This document shows, one piece after another, positions 58,187 to 64,000 of a stretch of DNA of 64,000 nucleotides. Both the position numbers and the translations under genes were made by a program. Below the pieces are notes generated by a model. The model worked only from the letters and a program-made list of their open reading frames with translations. It did no database searches and was not told the DNA's origin. The stretch comes from Ehretia macrophylla (lineage: Eukaryota; Streptophyta; Magnoliopsida; Boraginales; Ehretiaceae): assembly GCA_037974665.1 (NCBI GenBank), contig CM075764.1, forward strand, positions 77,392,325 to 77,456,324, in the 5' to 3' direction. Positions within the stretch are counted from its first letter, which is position 1, and the number at the start of each line of letters is the position of its first letter.

Positions 58187-59536
58187 TGTTCATATAACTA
58201 TAAATGCAGCACTTAAACCACTATATTTTTACTACACTTGCATCTTAACTTGAGGAATAAAAAGAACACTTAATACACTTTTGCTGCAATGTAGGATAAT
58301 CTTGAGAAGTGAAGAAACTGGACTCAAAACGAATCAAAGTGCAAATCAAAGAGTTGTGCAAACGGTGAAGACTCGAGAATCAGTGGCTAATGGAGTCTGT
58401 AGAGAAAGAATTTGGCAAAACCAAGTGCGAAATCGGACTCAGAACGTTGGAAAAAAATAAAAAAAACCTTGGTCAACATTTCGGTCAAAGTGAAAATTGA
58501 AAGCCAAAAATTGATAGCAGAAGGGCGCTCGAGCGCGCCATTCACCCCGCTCGGGCACCCCCTCAAGCACCGCCCAAAGCCTATAATTGAACCACCCGAA
58601 CTGCCCAAAGCTCCTGATTGGACTACCCAAACTGCAGCATAAGATTGGATGATCCGGAACTGTAGCAGAGGCACGCTCGCCCACGACACTCGAGTGCCCC
58701 TCTGATTTTCAGTCTATAAATTCCCCTCCCCCCCGGGTGGTGAAGAAAATATATAATTTAAAATAGTTAGTTTTAGAATTATTTTAGCTATAGTTTGTCA
58801 AATACAAGGAAAATTCTGCTCGAGTAACTACATTACGGGGGAACTACTACCCATTTCAACCGAAGGAAAAGCCCGGTAGCTACACCTGGGGTACCTCTAC
58901 TCAAACCCGGTGTTCAGAAATGCATGTTCATCTAAATGGGGAAGTCTTCTTTTACTCTCTTTTATTTGTATAACTCGTATTTATTTTTAATGTCTGAGTA
59001 GATTTAGGGGAGGATATTGTAAGTGACGGTCTTTTAATTTATGGTGTTGGATTCGGATAATTGGATTTAAATGCTATATATGGCTTTCATTACTCAATTA
59101 ATTATTGTCTTTCACATTTATTATACTTGTAGTGAATCTATAGGTTGTACCATAATTTTTACTTATGAAATTGTTAAATTGCTTAGTTTAATTAATTTGC
59201 CCGGTTACTCTAGATTACAAAGACAGATCTATACTTCAGCTATATAAAAGACTTGAAGATAGAACGACACCTATAACTAACATAGCAACCAGAACTTAAT
59301 TGAATTTAGAAAATTAACTAGGTTAAACTTGTAGCTTAATCCAAGCATTAAATTAGAGAATCCTAATACCGAGCCTAGGTTAACTGCCTTATTACATATC
59401 CGATCCCTAGATCCTTTCCCTTAGATTTGACAAAACCAAAACCTTAACTTTAGCTTACAATACTTGCATGACACTCAATCCTTTCATAAATCGTCATATT
59501 TTCACTTGAACACTTTCACACACTTACTAACGAACT
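58187..59536 (+). repeat. 3' LTR of Athila element B, cut by Copia E
   Basis: Starts TGTTCATATAACTATAAATG after the PPT. TATAAATT box at 58715-58722. CTCGAG-type palindromes at about 58524-58535, 58546-58556 and 58688-58697. TATAGGTTGTACCATA box at about 59140-59155. Co-linear with 9154-10743 until CACTTACTAACGAACT, where Copia E enters at 59537; the corresponding point of the 5' LTR is about 10615. The remaining ~130 bases should lie beyond the window. Confidence 0.85.
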
Positions 59537-60781
59537 TATTAGTAATATGCCCTAATGCTATGTAGTTTGATGACTTATCTTGGGCATTTTAATGTAAACT
59601 TGTTTATAAATCAATGACAATTTTATGATATTCATATTCTTCACTTTCAATTATATGAATGTGTCCCCTGATATCTTCATAAAGGAAATATATTCTAAAA
59701 GTTGTTTAGAATATCTTGGCGTATTCCTTTTATATATGAAGAATATCTTAACTCATTCGTAGTCCTTAGATTATTTGACTGAGACTAAAATAATCTATGA
59801 TGGACAATCAGATGGATTGTTACCTTTGATTGATATTGGATATTAATGATAAAGGATAGTGAGCCATTAGCTATAACTGCATATTATGCGATTATCAATC
59901 ATGTTAATGATTATTAATAGAATATATTATTGAATGTGATGTGAATAACAAGCTACATGATTTCAGATTAATAGCTTGTTATTCATTGTGAATGTACACA
60001 TTATCCTTAGACTTGAGAAATTACGGCTATAACATATATCGGGAATTTAATACTAGCACTTGGACAATGCTCGTCTTCGATTTGTCAAGATGAGTTACGC
60101 CCTCTTGCATATTCTATTTTCGGTATAGTGGTTGACAGGTAATTGTCAAGAAAGGATCTATTAACCTCCGTTGTGAAGCGATGTCCTATGCTATCTAATT
60201 TTGTTTGTAGAATGAGGAAGTCCCTAACCAGGGCATGAAAGATGGAAAAGTGTTTCCATAGATGTCATCTCTCATTCCACCTATTAAATGTTTGCATCGT
60301 TATCGAGTATATAGACTTAATCGTTTCAAGGTCTTTGTTCGATCGGGATATGTTAATAGAAAGATTACATTGTACGTTAATTCGCGACTATAAATAGATT
60401 CACCTATTTGACTTTATTGCCATATAAATTGTCATGATATGTTGCTAGATGTCACTCTAGAATGTGAGGGTATTTTGGGAATAGCAGAGATATTCCCGAA
60501 ATATATTAAAGTCGTTTAATGTTCCTTCATTGCTATTTGGTAGTGGATCTAGAGAGTAACACACAATAAAGCATAAATGAATGAGTTTTTAGATAAGCTT
60601 GTATTTGGTTAAGGTACATTAAAGTGTTGACGTTGCTAATGTGGGCCATTAATTAGTAATGGGCCAAATGTGTAATTATTTATAAGAGTTGGGGCCAATG
60701 TGCAATTATGAAAAGTTATTTCCTTAATTTAAACTAATGGTGATTAGATTAAATTAATTGTACCTCTTTGAGATTAATTAA

Positions 60782-60827
<46 letters not shown>

Positions 60828-61486
60828 TAGTCTCATAAAGTGAAAGATGCCAAATGCTTGGCTAGGGGAGCTCCACATCACTACCTTCGCCTTTGGTTGT
60901 TAAATTGAATGACTAGGATTAAATCAAGAAAAGATGAATGGCTCTTGTGAAGTGTGTCATAATCCACTAAGCTTTGTCTCCTAGATATTTTACATTATAT
61001 ATTACATACACATGTACAATAACAAGTGATTAGATATAACACAAGATTATATTCTCTCTCTCTTGCTAGTGTGATTTTCGACCAACATAAAGAAAGAAGA
61101 GAAGAAAATTTGTTTTGTTCTTCATCTTCTTTTTAGCTTATTCTATATCACCAAAAAGGCTAGCACATCATCTTGGGTGATCAAGGAAGCACATTCAAGC
61201 TTGTGTGGACAACCTAGAGCTCTTGCACTTGTGGGATGACTTGTCAAAGTTTGAACTTGAATCCTTCATCTCCATTGCTAAGATCTACAAGAGGTACACC
61301 TTGTATATCTTTGCTTTATATATATATAGTTGTATATATATGTTTGTACCTTGTTAATCATATGAAATCAAGACTAGGGTTATTGGATGTATATAGCTTT
61401 GTTATAGAAATTTTTGAAATTCTAGCCATGGATCTTTCTTGGTTATAAGCTATGTTTTCTCCATAAGCCTTGTGAAGGTCCTTTCA
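59537..61486 (+). repeat. 5' LTR of Copia element E
   Basis: Starts TATTAGTAATATGCCC (TG mutated to TA, compare 48648) and ends GGTCCTTTCA, 2 bases before the PBS. A (TA)n tract lies at 60783-60823. Single decayed relatives of the TTCCACTAA palindrome occur near 60960. It contains no recognised gene. Confidence 0.88.
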
Positions 61487-61488
61487 AG

Positions 61489-61500
61489 TGGTATCAGAGC
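61489..61500 (+). promoter_or_regulatory. iMet primer binding site of element E
   Basis: TGGTATCAGAGC, a perfect complement to the initiator tRNA-Met 3' end, two bases after the LTR. Confidence 0.92.
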
Positions 61501-63270
61501 CTATGCTTGATCTTCATATGTTTACATGGTTGTTTGTTTTTTTCTATGCTTTGAACACTAAGAGTTTTTGAATATATGAGATATACTTGCAATATAACAT
61601 TTGATGTTTGTTGTTAGTGTTTGATTTGTGGTTATATGGGATATAACATCTTTTGTCCAATAGAAATAATGTTAGATTAGTTTCATAGGGGACAAAAACA
61701 AAATTAAACCCAAGAACTATGCTCAAAGTGGCTTTTGTGTGAAGACCGATTGACCTAAGTCAGACAAGTGGCTCGTCAGACTGGCTCAACTGACTCCCAC
61801 TGCAAGAGTCGGTTGAATGAAGTCGGACGAGTGGCTCGTCCGACTGGCTCAACCGACTCCCACAGCTCAAGCTGATCGAATGTAGTTAATCGAGTGGCTC
61901 AACCAACTGACTCAACCAACTTGATCAGAGAAGTTGTTTTTTAGCCTTGTTTTGATTGAAAACATATACTAAATCATAGTAATGCATATATATGTGATAT
62001 GTTATGCAAAACCATGATTTTAATTTATGTTTATAATCTTTGTTAGTAGTTAAACAGAAGATGTTTAAGGTTCAAAGTGTGAAATTTGAAGTAAATGAAT
62101 TCTTACATGAAGATGTGCTATGTGTTCATTTAGTTTCCTTGAATGTATGTATATGATGCATGTTCAATGCTTTATGAATTTATATTGAATGGTTGTATGT
62201 GATGCATAATCAATATTTGATGAATGGTGATTGATGGTTGGATCATGGACTTAGCATATTGGATGATGAATGATTGTATTTCATTGGATGGCTTTGTAAT
62301 AATTATTCTTTCATTCATTGGCTTGTAAATGAGGCATAAGTCTCATTTCATTATTGTTGCAAGAGAGCATTTTGTAGTGAGGCAATTTGTTGTAATCTTC
62401 AAAGGTTTTTTGCAAAGGACTTGAAGTTTTCCAAGGAGTTGGAGGCCTTTTCAAGTGTTGGTGAAATCAAGAAGTCAATACCTTTGAAGGCATTCTTGAT
62501 GTGCTTGTTTTGGTTATTCTAGGCTTGGTTTCCTAGCACCAAGTCCATGATCCTCCATGCCTTAAATTGATGTATATATGCTTGTTTAATTGCTTATGTG
62601 TGATGTTGGCTTTTTAAATGGACTTGTATGTATAACCGAGATCTTTACGAACTAAAAGCTCCCTATGTGCAAACTTATATTAGATTGTAAAGTGGTAAAA
62701 AGAGTTTTATTGTTGCCCTCCACCATCCTAGGACTATATTGGTTTAAAATGATTATGTCTTGTCTAACCCAAAGGTATAAAGATGTAGTTTATAATAAGT
62801 CTTATGTATGCCTAGTCAACATAGAGATATTTTGATGCTCCAATATCGTGTGGCCAATAATGCACTAAAGTTGAGGTCATAGGATTCAAATTGTCGCATT
62901 CATTATGATGGTAGGCTTAATCTAACTAGATCACTAGATCAATATTGCACGAAAGCTGAGATTGAAGTGATTTAGGGGCTATATTGACCAAGTCCTTTAT
63001 GTTGATATAGATAACAATGGTTGTTAACTCTTAAAGTAATATTTCAATATTGAACGAAAGCTGAGAGATATTATCATTAAGAGAATATTGATCATCCTAC
63101 TAAGGAGTTTCTTAAACGGATTCACGTTTCTCATTTAAGGAGTATGGGAATCGATAAGATTTGTGGGAGGTACTATTTAATTCAAGTCCATGATTAAATA
63201 GTTCATTACTTGTTTACATTACTTGCAATCATATTTTCTGCATTATTTATTTTCTTGCAGCTTATATATA
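61501..63270 (+). other. Long gag leader of Copia E
   Basis: About 1.77 kb without a recognised gene. A 60-64-bp minisatellite is at 61744-61923 and a thrice-repeated 20-base box at 62858-62877, 62941-62960 and 63046-63065. A TTTTCTTGCAG acceptor-like site at 63250-63260 lies ten bases before the gag ATG, so part of the leader may be spliced out; that is inference. Confidence 0.55.
61744..61923 (+). repeat. Minisatellite in Copia E leader
   Basis: Three degenerate units of about 60-64 bases. Each has the plan AGTCGG..GAGTGGCTCGTC.GACTGGCTCAAC.GACT. Units 1 and 2 are close, unit 3 is more diverged. GC-rich and partly self-complementary (GTCGGACGAG against CTCGTCCGAC). Confidence 0.75.
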
Positions 63271-64000
63271 ATGGCTTCTGTTGCAAACCCATTAGCTCGT
63301 TTTTTAGACTCTAAACCGTTTAGCCAGACCCAACTTTGTCGATTGGTTTCGAATTTAAAAATTGTTCTAAGTATGGAAAAGCTAGCATATGTTCTAGAAA
63401 CCGCCCTTCTTAATACCTTCCCAGAGGGTGCTCCTGAAGTTGAGCGTGTGACATTTGATCTATGGCATGAACATGACATTCGTGCTAAAGCATATATCAT
63501 GGCCTCCATGAGCAACGAAGTGCAAAGACAGCATGAGAAGATGTCTCACGCTAAGAGTATGATTCTCAATTTGCAAGAGTTGTATGGAGAACAGGGTCGT
63601 ACTATTCGGTACGAGATATCGAAAGAATTGTTCCGCGCATGTATGGATGAAGGTGAAGATGTTAATAAACATACCCTTAGGATAATCACGTTGATCACTG
63701 AACTTGAGGCGTTTGACTTTACGATGGATTGTCAATTACAGACGGATTTGATCCTTCAGTCTCTGCCACCATCATTCAATCAGTTTATCATCAACTTCAA
63801 CATGAACAAGCTTGAATGTTCTCTATCTGAGTTATTAAACATGTTAAAAACTACTTAGTCTCAATTAAATGGTGGCAAAGGGAAAGATTCTGTCTTGACT
63901 ATTGCTTCATCTTCTGGCTCCAAGCCGAAAAAGAAAAACAACAATAACAAGAAGAAAAACTCTAGCCCTAAGGCCACAGGAGGTGTTGATAAGAATAAGG
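63271..64000 (+). pseudogene. Copia E gag, in-frame stop, runs off window
   Basis: ATG at 63271 (MASVANPLARF) was chosen over an upstream TTG because the acceptor-like CAG sits just before it. About 195 codons follow, with the copia-type gag (UBN2-like) plan: KIVLSMEKLAYVLE, FDLWHEHDIRAKAYIMASMSNEVQRQ, MILNLQELYGEQ, TLRIITLITELEAF and LQSLPPSFNQFIINFNMNK. An in-frame TAG at 63856-63858 ends the open part just before the basic linker. The same frame then continues with SSGSKPKKKNNNNKKK to the window end, before where the zinc knuckle is expected. It is the best-kept gag in the window, so E is probably young. Confidence 0.85.

Larger units (their letters stand above)
9154..59536 (+). mobile_element. 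Element B: one Athila element split by five insertions (inferred)
   Basis: Plus-strand pieces occur once each and in canonical order: 5' LTR 9154-10743, PBS 10750-10767, gag 10921-12140, protease 20712-21370, protease-RT linker 35616-35678, RT/RNase H/integrase 42217-45205, integrase tail 56450-56622, 3' UTR 56623-58186, 3' LTR 58187-59536 (continuing past Copia E). Frames resume exactly across D (35679-42216) and across C (45206-56449). The protease piece ends about six codons before the linker piece starts. Some gag is lost at the chromovirus junction. The two LTRs are of the same type and look roughly 88-90% alike by eye (not aligned). It lies in Copia F; the left flank is ACCCT. Joining the 9154-12140 part to the rest is inference; the pieces themselves are clear. 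Confidence 0.7.
59537..64000 (+). mobile_element. Element E: Copia retrotransposon, 5' half
   Basis: 5' LTR 59537-61486, iMet PBS 61489-61500, a long leader with two kinds of repeats, and gag from 63271 running off the right edge. It is inserted in the B 3' LTR (left flank GAACT). Pol and 3' LTR are outside the window. A related family left the solo LTR at 48648-50784. Confidence 0.9.

Overview
The window is plant nuclear repeat DNA with no host gene that I can support. AT-rich sequence, LTR retrotransposons of the plant Athila, Tat/Ogre-Retand, Tekay-like chromovirus and Ty1/Copia types, primer sites matching tRNA-Asp and initiator tRNA-Met, and heavy stop-codon decay all point to heterochromatin, for example pericentromeric, of an angiosperm, probably a eudicot. 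No rRNA, tRNA, CRISPR or bacterial-type operon is visible.

Layout, left to right. 1-4218: minus-strand, pol-less Athila-type copy (element G) with its 5' LTR at 2632-4218, inserted in a minus-strand Tat-type gag-pol remnant (H, 4219-5772). 5773-9153: minus-strand Copia (F; LTR plus decayed pol), also inserted in H. From 9154 a plus-strand Athila element (B) starts: 5' LTR 9154-10743, tRNA-Asp PBS, gag 10921-12140. B then appears in pieces: protease 20712-21370, linker 35616-35678, RT/RNase H/integrase 42217-45205, integrase tail 56450-56622, 3' UTR to 58186, 3' LTR from 58187. Between the pieces lie: (1) a Tekay-type chromovirus (I, 12532-20711) with a rearranged left end; (2) a minus-strand Athila (B', about 21371-35615), itself split by a solo LTR (23964-28945) that holds a second solo LTR of the same family (25782-28279); (3) a chromovirus-like element D (35679-42216) with two full LTRs but a non-coding interior; (4) a second pol-less Athila copy (C, 45206-56449, minus) that carries a Copia solo LTR (48648-50784) and a Tekay-type solo LTR (53699-56150); (5) a Copia element E (59537 to beyond the end) whose gag starts at 63271.

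The nest is at least six levels deep: H > F > B > B' > solo LTR > solo LTR. Five insertions have perfect 5-bp target duplications on both sides (TCTAC, TGTTG, GACCT, TTGAC, AGTGT) and one has a 4/5 match (CGGCC/TGGCC). In several cases the interrupted reading frame resumes exactly past the insertion.

No element has an intact set of genes in the window. The most complete pol sets (I, B, B') encode protease, RT, RNase H and integrase with recognisable catalytic residues but many stops and frameshifts. Many stops are explained by CAG/CAA to TAG/TAA and TGG to TAG/TGA, as expected of methylated, silenced DNA. The points most worth following are the pol-less Athila family (G and C) with a conserved tail peptide of unknown function, and several unusual repeat arrays in LTRs: seven 30-bp palindromes in a Copia LTR, CTCGAG-centred palindromes and G-box/CCAAT tandem repeats in Athila LTRs, and a repeated box shared by four Athila LTR types.
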